64,000 bases of DNA from contig JAPWDM010000001.1 of NCBI GenBank assembly GCA_035578155.1, positions 165,017,498-165,081,497 of the forward strand. The letters are read 5' to 3'. Positions 1-9,404 of this stretch are shown piece after piece (within the stretch, counting starts at the first letter, position 1; each line of letters opens with the position of its first letter). The notes beneath the pieces are model-generated. The model did not search any database. It was not told the DNA's origin and was given only the letters and a program-made list of their open reading frames with translations. Origin of the DNA: Brachynemurus nebulosus (Eukaryota > Arthropoda > Insecta > Neuroptera > Myrmeleontidae). The translations under genes were made by a program, and so were the position numbers.

Positions 1-825
1 GGGAGTTTTAGAGTTTATTTGCAAAAAACATTTTTTTTACATAACAATACTACAAAAGCGAACAAAATATTTAAAAAAATTGGATTTGGAAAAATTTCTT
101 AATGTAAATATTTATTAATTTTTTTAATCTTTTTATCAAAGCATATTTTCATTATAAAAATTAAAAAATATATAAATACATCAATTGTAATAATTAATTT
201 ATGAACTATTATGAATCAGTGGACATGTGTGACTTTACAGAATGTGAAATTTCTGTCATAAATATTCCTATAGATATGTAGTTATTTCCCCATTAGGCAC
301 ATTTGTAAATTTTCTAAAATTTGTTAGTAATTTTTCGAATAAGATCTCAAAAAATAATAAAAATTAAAATATTTTCCACAAAATAAATTGTTAATCTTTT
401 ATTAAGTCATTCGAAACACATTCTTTAGTTTTCGATTCAATATATTCAAACTTCAGTATTATGTCGTCTCTATAAGTCAAACAGCTGTAATCATCTTCCA
501 CATTATCATAATCATTGAATAAATTAATTATAACATCCATATCTTTAATAGATTTTAGAAAAATTAGGAAAACTTTTATATGTGGAGTACAAAATCTTTA
601 AAAAAAAATATAGGTTAATCATACATCGTCGTCCTTTTGACGCACACTATTTTAGTGTTAAAAAAACGACAATAGCTATAAATAAAATTTATATGTGTTA
701 TGTGTTATAATAACAAATAAATTAGATAACAGAAGTTTCACAACGAGCAGGTACCGACAAGTCACATTATTGGAGCAGGTAGAGAAGTTCGTTCGTCGTT
801 TTGACGAGTATGTATGATTCTAGGG
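1..825 (-). mobile_element. piggyBac-like non-autonomous element, copy 1 (cut by window edge)
   Basis: The right-hand end reads ...GATTCTAGGG followed by TTAA (826-829), which is the CCCTAGAA terminus plus TTAA target typical of piggyBac. The sequence is the reverse complement of most of the complete copy at 30729-31630 and also matches 10480-11392. Only about 75 bp at the other end lie outside the window. No transposase is present apart from a 49-codon frame at 391-540. Identity to copy 3 is high by eye, so this looks like a fairly young copy. Confidence 0.88.
391..540 (-). CDS. 49-codon frame inside piggyBac-like element, function unknown
   Basis: An ATG-to-stop frame encodes an acidic 49-residue peptide that begins MDVIINLFNDYDNV and ends SNDLIKD. 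The copy at 31013-31162 encodes the same peptide with a single Glu/Lys change, while the copy at 10480-11392 has an early stop after LKF. It could be a leftover of the N-terminus of the parental transposase, since such N-termini are often acidic, or a chance frame kept by the youth of the copies. I do not recognise a domain. Expression is not shown. Confidence 0.35.
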   Translation of the reverse strand: MDVIINLFNDYDNVEDDYSCLTYRDDIILKFEYIESKTKECVSNDLIKD

Positions 826-829
826 TTAA

Positions 830-1637
830 TTAAACGCCTCAAGCTTTTATAAATTATGTTGCATATTGCTTCAAACTTCACTCAAAAGTTATTTTTTTTT
901 TTTTATTTATAAATAAAAGCTTTTTTTAAAAAACATTTTTTTACTTTAATTTATTTTCTACTTTTTAGTCGATCACAATTAATTTAAAAAAAATTAAAGA
1001 AGTAATTTTTTTTCTTACTAATCAAACATAACTATGGAAACAAAAAATTGCAATGTAAAATCAATGGACAATATTTGACAATTCGAAATGTCAAAAAGTT
1101 GCACAGGACTAAAAATCAAAAATTTTGGTTTGGGACGATTTAGGGCAAAACTAATTATACAATATTGCATTGCCATCAAGGTTAGACAGCTCAATTAGAA
1201 CCTGTCTAAATTTTGATTTCAAGATTTGATCTAAACCAACATATGGTCCATTTCAGTTAAATTTAACCATGCTTCATCGCTTATGAATTTAAATAATTTC
1301 CGTTTTTTTGGCTTTATCTCTTTCATTATTGCACTTACGTAAATTTTAAAATTGGAGTTTGTTTTTAGAAAAAAATAGAAGATTGATTTTTTTTTAAATA
1401 TTAGAATTATTTAATTTTTTAACTTTACCTTATGATCAATTGTATTTGAAATAGGGTATACCAACATAAATAAAAGCTTTTAATAACAAATAAAAAATTA
1501 GTTAAGTTTGAATATAAATCGTACGTCGAAGGATCCGTAAAATCTACTATCTATCTATGTACTATATACGCTATATACTATACTATATAGATCTATGTTC
1601 AGGACGACGATAGAAAGTTAATTGTTAATTGATTTGA
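830..1637. other. AT-rich stretch with one interspersed repeat
   Basis: No gene is seen. The stretch holds a minus-strand copy of an interspersed repeat at 1247-1460, listed separately. A short imperfect run of CTAT/TATA units lies near 1545-1590, and the 9-bp target duplication TTGATTTGA of the next element lies at 1629-1637. Confidence 0.7.
1247..1460 (-). repeat. interspersed repeat X, copy 1
   Basis: This roughly 215-bp sequence recurs at 2320-2545 (plus) and 8190-8405 (plus). In the plus sense it starts with TTTCAAATACAATTGATC and ends with GAAGCATG..TTAAATTT..GTGAAATG. One frame near the end reads F-V-S-D-E-A followed by C or W, which loosely recalls the SDEA motif around the second catalytic Asp of IS630/Tc1/mariner transposases. 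The match is too short to be conclusive. Confidence 0.6.
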
Positions 1638-2319
1638 GGGGCCATGATGCTGGCACACCCTCTAAAAAGATAAACATTGAAAAAATTTTGTCTAATAGGT
1701 CACAAATTGGTCATAATTGGTCACTTAGTCCCAATAATTGGTCAGCAATAGAAAATTTTTAAATGAATTTTGAAAAATTTGTAAATATTTCAAGGTCACT
1801 CAAAAATTTTGGCACACCATCTAAAGAAAAAAATTAAAATAGTAAGGGCAATCGTTAGGATTTTAAACCCTGATAATTGGTCAGTTAAAATAAAAAATTG
1901 GTCAGGTCCTCAGGATTTTAAAAAAATTAAAAAAGGCTTTTTCATACTGTGACGCATGCGCGAAATCTCTACTGGTGAATCTAGCTGTCAGTAAATCTAG
2001 TCGATACGTTGAATTTTTCAATAGGATAGAGCCACCAGTATTCGACCAGCCTATTAGCCTATATTAGCATTATTTTTGTATACTGAAGCATTTATTAAAA
2101 AAAAAATTGATTTTAAATCAAAATTGCAATTAAAGTATCATTTTTTTCTATGTAAATTACGTATTTGTTTCTTTTCATTAAAATTTTCAATAAAATTGAA
2201 AATAATCAACAAACATTGATTATATATTTATTGTTTTTATTTCAACTTTATTTTTTGGTTTTTTGGTAATTAATTTAATTTTTCATTTAATTATCAATTG
2301 TTTTATTATACAGATTCTT

Positions 2320-2545
2320 AAGTATACCCCATTTCAAATACAATTGATCATGAGTCATCGTTAAAAAATTAAATAATTCTTATATTTGAAACAAATTATG
2401 TAATTTTCTATTCTTTTCTAAAAACAAACTGTAAATTTAAAATTTACGTAAATGCGATATTGAAAGAGATAAAGTCAAGAAAGCGGAAATTATTTGAATT
2501 CGAAGTGATGAAGCATGGTTAAATTTTAGTGAAATGAATCATACT
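2320..2545 (+). repeat. interspersed repeat X, copy 2 (inside the MULE)
   Basis: This is the second copy of the repeat seen at 1247-1460 and 8190-8405, and it lies in the interior of the Mutator-like element. A one-base shift separates the Phe-Glu codons from a frame reading S-D-E-A-W-L-N-F. It may be an older sequence captured by the element or an independent insertion. Confidence 0.6.
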
Positions 2546-2661
2546 ATAAGATCTTTAATTAAGGAATATTGGAATATTTGTCCACACAAATTTGCCCTAC
2601 TATATTTCTTAGAAAATAAACGTTATTTCCTTATAACCCATTGTTAGGGCTACGCGATCTT

Positions 2662-2935
2662 AGCACCCCAAATGTGAGATTTCGAATAACCAGTTACATC
2701 ATTCAAAAGGTCAGAAATTGGTCATAAAAGGTCAACTGGTTTCATTAATTAGTCAGCGATAGAAAATTTTTTACTAAGGTTTAAAGTTCTTTCAAGGTCA
2801 ATCAAAAAATTTTAGCACCTCATATGTGAAATTTCGGATAACCAATTAGATCATTTAAAAGGTCAGAAATTGGTCATAAAAGGTCAACTGGTTTGATTAA
2901 TTGGACAGCGAAAGAAAATTCTTTCTTCATTTAAT
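2662..2935. repeat. two tandem units inside the MULE
   Basis: Two adjacent units of about 145 bp (about 2662-2811 and 2812-2935) share the phrases GGTCAGAAATTGGTCATAAA and GGTCAACTGGTTT. The units reuse the GGTCA motif that also recurs through the TIR arms, for example ATTGGTCATAATTGGTCA near 1705. They could be transposase-binding repeats. Confidence 0.6.
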
Positions 2936-3511
2936 AATTTAATTCTTCATTAAAATGCCTTAATATATAAAAATAATGTTAATATAGGCTGGTCGAATAC
3001 TGGTGGCTTTACCCTATTGAAAAATTCAACGTATCGACTACATTTACTGACAGTTCGATTTACCAGTAGAGATTTTGCGCATGTGCCACAGAATGAAAAA
3101 GCCTTTTTAATTTTTTTTTAAATTCTGGAGACTTGACCAATTTTTTATTTTAACTGACCAATTATCAGGGTTTAAAATCCTATCGATTGCTCTTATTATT
3201 TTCGTTTTTTTCTTTAGATGGTGTGCCAAAATTTTTGAGTGACCTTGAAATTTTTACAAATTTTTCAAAATTCATTTAAAAATTTTCTATTGCTGACCAA
3301 TTAGTGAGACTAAGTGACCAATTATGACCAATTTGTGACCTATTAGACAAAATTTTTTCCATGTTCAACTTTTTAGATGGTGTGCCAGCATCATGGAGCC
3401 TTGATTTGAGTGTTATTTTATGGTAACACTCAAATCACTGATAATATTCTATATTTTGAAATATGTAATGAACTAAATATATTTTTCAAAGTACCATTTT
3501 ATTTCTTAAAC

Positions 3512-3682
3512 CAGGGCCGTGCACATCTCTTAAAAATTCTTCCCCCAAAAATAAGTGACGAACAAAAAAAAAAAGTTTTTGCTGTTACCCGGATTCCTAT
3601 CGACTGCTACTTTCTTGGGACCCCTTTTCCAGCCTGGCCTCCGGGGCTACATCTCCGGCTACCCACCCTCTCTTCGGGCTTG
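3512..3682. mobile_element. hAT-type MITE, GC-richer, decayed
   Basis: It begins CAGGGCCG and ends CGGGCTTG. The flanking octamers TCTTAAAC and TCCTAAGC match at 6 of 8 positions, consistent with an eroded hAT target duplication. The interior contains an AATAAGTGACGAACAAAAA core. Variants of that core recur in the elements at 6157-6368, 12665-12938 and 40952-41158. The 92-codon frame across it is not a gene. Confidence 0.6.
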
Positions 3683-3690
3683 TCCTAAGC

Positions 3691-4021
3691 AAATGTGACA
3701 ACTGTTTCGAACATTAGTTGTTTATTTTTAGACAAATGTTATATAAAAAGAAAGCTTGATTGGTTGGTCAGTAATTATGTTAATGTTATGTTAAACGGAT
3801 ATTTTTGTGAATTCTTTAGAAAATAAGTTCTATAGAAATGAAAAAAGAAGAAAGAAATAATTGATAAGTCTACATGTAGAAAATATAACAATTTCTGCAC
3901 ATTAATAAGCATAGGTTACTTTTGATATATTTCATATTTGTTAGTGTATCTATCGAAATAATAGATTCAAAATATTCAAAGATGTTAACAAAAATTTTAA
4001 AATAATTTGCTAACTATAAAA
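3691..4021. other. AT-rich stretch, nothing recognised
   Basis: No open frame of note, terminal repeat or tandem array was seen here. Confidence 0.6.
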
Positions 4022-4023
4022 TA

Positions 4024-4072
4024 TCGAGCCATTACTGTCGACTTATCGTAATCGACAAATATCAAATTTTAC

Positions 4073-4117
<45 letters not shown>

Positions 4118-4280
4118 ATGTTTACATAGAAATGTGCTATTAAATTGAAACTCTCTGTAATTAATGGATTTTGGAGGGAAACGTTAACAGTGCTTGGTTC
4201 GTTACAATTTAAAATGTTACAATAAAAATCTCAATTTCGATAAAAGTGTCGCTTACGATAAGTCGGCTGTAATGGTTCGA
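4024..4280. mobile_element. TA-site MITE with a poly-T core
   Basis: Inverted ends of about 40 bp (TCGAGCCATTACTGTCGACT... and its complement ending AATGGTTCGA) are flanked by TA on both sides (4022-4023, 4281-4282). This suggests a Tc1/mariner-type non-autonomous element. The interior holds a run of about 39 T (4075-4113). Confidence 0.7.
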
Positions 4281-4300
4281 TATTATCTGTTAATACCTAC

Positions 4301-5235
4301 TAGTGATGTCGGGCCGAGAAGCAGTTAGTCGATCAATCGACTAAAATTGTTTTTCAGAGAAAATTAGTGATTAGTCGAAAATATCGAGCACAGAGTAGTC
4401 GACTAATCGACTAAATTTTTAGTCAAATTCATGAATAAGGTAACCGAGGTTTTCTTTAGTGATGTCGGATAATTAATCGATTAATCGGTTTAGTCGACAA
4501 ATTTGGCTAACATTTAATCATTTTTTAATCGACTATTTTACCTTCGACTAAATGACTAAAATGATTAATTTTTTTTTAAATGACTAAAAACGACTAATTT
4601 AATAATTTTTCTGTATTATTTATTGGATTTCAAAAAATGAAAAATAAAAAAAAACCTATTTGTATGATTTTTCACTTTTATGTGATTAACAGATTGTGAC
4701 TATGTCATATCTTTCTTTTTCTTAAAGAAAAACTAGAAGTTAATAATTAATTTCAAAAGAAAATATCATAGTTACATAGGTTACTCTATTCATGAATTCG
4801 ACTAAAAATTTAGTCGATTACTCGACTATTCTATGCTCGATATTTTCGACTAATGATTAATTTTGTCGGAAAAACAACTTTAGTCAATTAATCGACTAAC
4901 TGCATTTCGACTCGACATCACTAGTTTTCTTTTGAATTTAATTATGGACTTTTAATATTTTTCTTTTAAGAAAAAGAAAAATATTAAATATCACAATATA
5001 TTAATCACATGAAAGTGAAAAATCATACAAATAGATAATTTTTTAGTTTTCATTTTTTGAAGTGTAATATATAATACAGAAAAATTGTAAAATTAGTCGT
5101 TTTTAGTCATTTAAAAAAAAAAATCAATCATTTTAATCATTTAATCGAAGGTAAAATAATAGACTAAAATATGACTAAATGTAAACAAAATTAGTCGACT
5201 AAATCGACTAATCGACTAATCAACCGACATCACTA
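4301..5235 (+). mobile_element. hAT MITE (outer copy), interrupted by its own family
   Basis: The ends are TAGTGATGTCGG and CCGACATCACTA, flanked by ATACCTAC (4293-4300) and ATACTTAC (5236-5243). This is an 8-bp hAT duplication with one change. Without the insert at 4457-4923 the element is about 460 bp. The body is rich in the motif GTCGACTAATCGACTAA, with many TCGACTAAT units. No coding sequence is present. Confidence 0.88.
4457..4923 (-). mobile_element. hAT MITE (inner copy) inserted in reverse into the outer copy
   Basis: This 467-bp element has the same TAGTGATGTCG ends and is flanked by a perfect 8-bp repeat GTTTTCTT (4449-4456 and 4924-4931). Its reverse complement aligns with the outer copy from end to end, so one family member landed in another in opposite orientation. 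This explains the A-B-A'-B' order of inverted segments in 4301-5235. Confidence 0.88.
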
Positions 5236-5243
5236 ATACTTAC

Positions 5244-5796
5244 ATCTTTTACAATAAATTGTGTCGTTAATAAAATTATTGAAAGAAAAACAAGCGGCGT
5301 ACATTATTTTATACATTCATTAAACATCTCTTTTTGTTTTCTTGTAAGCGTAAATAGTAATTACGAGCGCGTCATTACGCAAAAATGACTGATTGATCAA
5401 CAATACTTCCATAATTCAAACAACTAGCAAGAGTGTTAAATTATGCCAAAGAAAGAATATTATGACTGTGATAATTATGAGATTATGACGTAGTTCCAAC
5501 TATATCAATGCCAACCTCTGTTAATTTAATTTTTGATAGTACACATGTTTAACAGGTGGCGCGAACAAAAACTATACAAAAATGTTATTTTATCATTATT
5601 GTGTTCAGAACTTACCAATGCAGTTATACTATACCTGTCTACGTATGAGGTAATTTGTCGGTATCAAGGCTGTCGATTTATTACCATTTTGTCGATTCCC
5701 GTTTTGTCGATTTTAAGAAAAATTTTCGTTTTGTTGATTAACCTTTTAACCTATATATCGGTGTAATTTATAATTCCTCTTTCGTCGATTCACTAA
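5244..5796. other. AT-rich stretch with repeated TGTCGATT motif
   Basis: No gene is seen. TGTCGATT or a close variant recurs about every 16-18 bp between 5680 and 5750, and complementary motifs (AATCGACGAAA, GATCGACAAAACGGGAA) occur around 6950-7050. This hints at an older inverted element that I cannot delimit. Confidence 0.45.
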
Positions 5797-6386
5797 TGGC
5801 TTTCACACAATGAATGAAATAAGAAATAAGAAATAAGAGATAATGGGTATTCGCCATCGAGTGACATTGAATGAAACTAACTTAACTGCTCATAAGTATA
5901 TGTATGTAGGTATTTTTGTACATCCAAATTAATGAAAACATAACGTTCGTGATGACTTTTTTTGTCACTTAGTGAAAAAAAAAATCACGAATTTTAACGA
6001 ATAAAAATACTTACACGAATAAAAATACCTATATATACCTATGACTCTATAAGCCTCATCTGTGCTATAAGCAGTTAAAGTTAAAGTTTCATTCAAGGTC
6101 ACTCAATGGCGAACACCCATTATCTCTTATTTCTTATTTCTTATTCCATTCATTGTCAGGACTGGATTAATCCTTAGTGCCGCCCTGGGCACTTGAAAAA
6201 TGACGCCTCTACCTTTTGTTTGAAAAGAAGGAAATCTTAATTTTTCCTACTTTTTTTTTTTCTTAAACTTTCTCTTAAAAAATAAGTGACGAGCAAAAAA
6301 AAGGTTAATTACTAATTTCCCGCCCCTAGGCCATGGCCTTGGTTGGCTTATTGGCTAAGCTGGCCCTGTTCATTGTGTAAAAGCCA
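5797..6386. mobile_element. TIR element, superfamily unclear, hosting a hAT MITE
   Basis: Inverted ends of about 100 bp start TGGCTTTCACACAATGAATG on the left and end CATTGTGTAAAAGCCA on the right. They contain a tandem AAATAAG run next to AGAGATAATGGGT. Without the nested element at 6157-6368 it is about 370 bp. The flanks TAA and TCA would fit a worn 3-bp duplication (PIF/Harbinger), but this is weak. Confidence 0.65.
6157..6368. mobile_element. hAT-type MITE nested in TIR element
   Basis: It starts CAGGACTGGATTA and ends TAAGCTGGCCCTG, with a perfect 8-bp duplication TTCATTGT at 6149-6156 and 6369-6376. It carries the shared AATAAGTGACGAGCAAAAA core, so it belongs with the elements at 3512, 12665 and 40952. 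The insertion falls in the right TIR of the element at 5797-6386. Confidence 0.88.
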
Positions 6387-6515
6387 TCAACCTTTTTACC
6401 TGAAATGGAAATCTGACAGTTTAATTGCCGTTTGAAGAAAAAAGTCCTTCCTTCACACTTTATACAGATTTTGGACTCCAAAGGACAAGATTGTTACTTT
6501 GGTGTGTTTAAAAGT

Positions 6516-6819
6516 TTAAAACTCTTGAATACATATAATTTCTTGATGATATACTCGTATTTGGAGTGTCGATGTTTCTGTAGTCCTCTTTTTGGTTTTA
6601 GTAATACACATTTCAATTTCGTTTTTGGCAACGTTGAGTTCACACGTATGGTCACTGGTATTGTGGATATCTGCGAGTCGAGGTTGTAATATTTCCAGGA
6701 CACTTACGTGTAGCATACGTCCATCTTTTGTTTTCGTTCTGGTAAATTTTGTTTAGCGTTAGCCTATGCCCGAGATACAAAATTACTGGTTCGCCTCTTT
6801 TCGGCTCAACAATTTCAAA
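6516..6819 (-). pseudogene. FLYWCH zinc-finger domain remnant, frameshifted
   Basis: Read on the minus strand from 6819, the frame gives FEIVEPKRGEPVILYLGH, then KRWTYATRKCPGNITT. This fits the FLYWCH pattern: a Phe..RG start, a central W, a Cys and an I-T-T segment. It meets a stop at 6652-6654. The neighbouring frame takes over with SDHTCELNVAKNEIEM, the expected position of the final His pair (HxC here) and the following helix, and ends at 6516. One frameshift and upstream and downstream stops make it a pseudogene. FLYWCH domains occur in insect Mutator-like transposase proteins and in some host regulators; the transposon origin is an inference. Confidence 0.7.
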
Positions 6820-7183
6820 TTAACATTGATTTAAAAGCACTAAGAAAGTAAGCTGTTAATTAACTGAACGCCTACGATAAACTAACTACGTGTAGAAAGT
6901 TGATAGGTTGATAGAAGGTTACCCGAAGGTAAACCACCCCCTGTTAATTGATCGACAAAACGGGAAGGGTTGAAAATTATTTAGGCTTCAATCGACGAAA
7001 CGGTATCAAAACAGGTAAGATTACACTGTCGACGAAATTGCCAATCGAAAAAATGGGAATTGCGGAGGCTGTCGAGTACGACTAGTATGAAAAACAAGAA
7101 CAACCAACACCATTCTAATGATTCTAATACTGACTTTGTATACTTACATATTCCAATAGAAGATAAAAATTCGTTTCATTAAA
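6820..7183. other. AT-rich stretch, nothing recognised
   Basis: No gene or delimited repeat was seen. Two AATCGACGAAAC/GTCGACGAAAT motifs near 6990-7040 echo the TGTCGATT motifs at 5680-5750. Confidence 0.5.
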
Positions 7184-7185
7184 TA

Positions 7186-7236
7186 CAGCTGAACTCTTTT
7201 TTATGCGGTCCTTGTTTGCGCGATTTTTTTTATCCG

Positions 7237-7268
<32 letters not shown>

Positions 7269-7755
7269 CGATGTGAAAAAAATGGCCATTAAAATGTATA
7301 ATGTGAATCAAAATCACAAGACAGTAAGAAACTTAAACAATTACTATAATAACTTCCTTTGATAAAAATACTTTTTAACGGCTTTTAAGCATTTAATCAA
7401 TACATTTTATAAGAACATAAGTTATTGCATCATTTAATTTTGTTAAAGATATATTTTTCAAAATTTTCATAATATTATAAAATTGAAATAAAATGTTTTT
7501 ACGTGTAAATTAATGCTTTATCTTGTTTATAGAAGCAACTTCTAAGAAAATTTCTAAGTTTTGAGCGTTTTGAGTGATGTTTTTTCGATGAAACTTTTTT
7601 TATGCGGTCCCGACCAACCGCACAAATAAAAGTTTTTTGTACAATCTGGATCGAACTATACTTTTTATAGCTATTTATGATATTTTTGAATATATTTTTT
7701 TTGTGCGATTTTTTTTATGCGGTCCCTATCCACCGTACAAAAAAGAGTTCAGCTG
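7186..7755. mobile_element. TA-site MITE, pogo/Tigger-like ends
   Basis: The ends CAGCTGAACTCTTTTTT and AAAAAAGAGTTCAGCTG are exact complements flanked by TA (7184-7185, 7756-7757). The subterminal phrase TATGCGGTCC recurs near both ends and once inside with its partner ACCGCACAAA. The TA target and CAG start fit the Tc1/mariner/pogo group. Poly-T occurs at about 7238-7265. No transposase is present. Confidence 0.78.
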
Positions 7756-7757
7756 TA

Positions 7758-8012
7758 TGACATTATTTACTGGAATATGGAAGACGTAAAATTTTCTAAT
7801 AAACGAAATAAAAATTTTAATTATTTTCACTTTTACCCTGCGGACTTAAACAGTAAATTTTCTGTTCGTGAAAAATATCTAATAAGAAAATTTTCCACAC
7901 TTAACTTTTTACTCACAATTAGAATGTAAGTTATCTAGAAGAAAAATTCTACAATGTTTCTCAATGAAAATAAACAGAAATACGTGTGTTGTGTCTGACA
8001 GAAGAATACAAA
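7758..8012. other. AT-rich spacer, nothing recognised
   Basis: A 70-codon frame crosses from the preceding MITE into this stretch and shows no domain. Confidence 0.5.
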
Positions 8013-8014
8013 TA

Positions 8015-8523
8015 CAGTCAGTTTTCGATTATCTGCGTTAATGTACGTAATATCGATTTTGTGGATAATCCAAATCAATTAGAAACAGACATAAATGAAT
8101 AATAATTGTTTTTGTTGTTTTACAGTGTAGGATCAACGTTTTAAAATGTAGGATCAACGTTTTACAGTGTAAGATACGATTATTATACCCTGTTTCAAAT
8201 ACAATTGAGCATAAGTCATCATTTAAAAATTAATTAATTCTTACATTCGAAACAAATCAATCTTCTATTCTTTTCTAAAAACAAATTGCAAATTTAAAAG
8301 TTATGCTTTTGCAACAATGAAAGAGATAATGCTAAGATAACGGGAATTCCTTAAATTCGTAAATGATGAATCATGCTTAAATTTAAGTGAAATAGATCAT
8401 AGATATTTATGTTTTAATTCATTGTCAGTTAGCTTAATTGTAACTGTTTCGATGATAATTACCATAAAAAGATAAAAAATAATTAAATATTTTTAATAAT
8501 GGTGGATAATCGGGAATTGACTA
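8015..8523. mobile_element. TA-site MITE with pogo-like ends carrying repeat X
   Basis: The left end CAGTCAGTTTTCGATTATC and the right end GATAATCGGGAATTGACTA are inverted repeats with several mismatches, flanked by TA (8013-8014, 8524-8525). The interior has two copies of GTAGGATCAACGTTTTA (8128-8165) and repeat X. It is non-autonomous. Confidence 0.65.
8190..8405 (+). repeat. interspersed repeat X, copy 3
   Basis: This is the third copy of the repeat at 1247-1460 and 2320-2545. The end reads K-F-V-N-D-E-S-C-L-N-L-S in one frame, a variant of the FVSDEA phrase seen in copy 1. It is too short for an assignment. Confidence 0.6.
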
Positions 8524-8525
8524 TA

Positions 8526-8950
8526 TACATTTTTTTTTAGAAATGTATTGTAATACTTGGGATGGATAATTGTAAGATATTTTTGTTATGGAAACAAATT
8601 AGTAAAGGGGAAATATCTAGTCGTGAACTCAAAAAAAAAAAAAAAATAAAGATTTCAGAAATACCCACTCTTTTTTTAGCCAACGTAATCATAACTATTT
8701 TGCAACAAGTAGATAATGAAGAACTTTATGAACAAACCACATTTATAAAAAATAGCCCTGTCGCAGCATCCTACATAACATAGCGAATTTCCGTTTATAA
8801 AAATTAGTTTTTCTCGGAAATTAGTTGACATAGAATAATAGTTTAAAGACCTTTTTATGTAGTTTTTTCTCCTCTTTTAAATGGTGTAAAAAAATTTCGC
8901 AAAAATTTTTGAATAAGTGGAAATTTTGGCAAAAAACTAATTTTTTACAA
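8526..8950. other. AT-rich stretch, nothing recognised
   Basis: A 73-codon frame at 8562-8783 has a Lys run from a poly-A tract and no recognisable domain. I do not call it a gene. Confidence 0.5.
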
Positions 8951-8954
8951 GACC

Positions 8955-9069
8955 ATGTTTCTGGCACCCGACGTGTCTGGCTGAAGAACTCATTCAAGGG
9001 TTTGGGACTTCCAATGTTTTCATCAAATTTCGTAAGAATTGGATACTTCGTTCGAGAGTTATTGCGCGG

Positions 9070-9145
<76 letters not shown>

Positions 9146-9262
9146 TTTAGTAAATATTATTTTCGGTTTCTAGTGACCTCAAAACAAATTTCTACCATAG
9201 TCCCGGGCTTAAGTCGCGTCATGACAGTGGCTGTAATAGCTGAATTCCATTCTGGAAATTCG
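8955..9262 (+). repeat. interspersed repeat Y, copy 1, with internal microsatellite
   Basis: Shared phrases are GACGTGTCTGGCT, CGTTCGAGAGTTAT, a (CA)n(TA)n run, TAAATTTTAGT, CTCAAAACAAATTTCT and CCCGGGCTTA. The same order is found at 25945-26222 and, inverted, at 35085-35372. The internal position of the TA run is the same in all three copies. This resembles microsatellite-bearing elements described in insects. The superfamily is unknown. Confidence 0.75.
9070..9142. repeat. (AC)n(AT)n microsatellite
   Basis: About 13 AC units are followed by about 24 AT units. It sits inside repeat Y, and shorter TA runs sit at the same place in the other copies. Confidence 0.95.
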
Positions 9263-9404
9263 CTAAAACGCCATGAGCAACAGAGCTACATCACTCGAAT
9301 CTAATTTTCCCTCCATCTTCGATATTTTTAAGATATCTAAATAATGTGATTGAAATTTGTTATTAATGTTTAAATATTAGGGTAATTATGGTGGCGGCGA
9401 GGGT

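Larger units (their letters stand above)
1638..3400. mobile_element. Mutator-like (MULE) element with long terminal inverted repeats
   Basis: The two ends are inverted repeats of about 430 bp (1638-2078 and 2968-3400), starting GGGGCCATGATGCTGG on the left and, read inward, GGCTCCATGATGCTGG on the right. Both sides carry the same 9-bp direct repeat TTGATTTGA (1629-1637 and 3401-3409). A 9-bp duplication with long TIRs is the hallmark of the Mutator superfamily. The interior carries repeat X and a tandem duplication but no transposase, so it is non-autonomous. Confidence 0.87.

Noticed and set aside
6432..6689. 85-codon plus-strand frame
   Set aside because: It is the antisense of the FLYWCH remnant on the minus strand.
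5640..7090. A larger inverted element bounded by TGTCGATT-type motifs
   Set aside because: Matches are short and irregular on both sides, and ends could not be defined; left as a note in the stretch entries.
8909..9304. A 131-codon frame with THTHTH and IYIYIY runs
   Set aside because: It is a translated (AC)n(AT)n microsatellite within repeat Y. Frames at 15108, 15868, 15938, 18253, 18266 and 37356 are similar artefacts.
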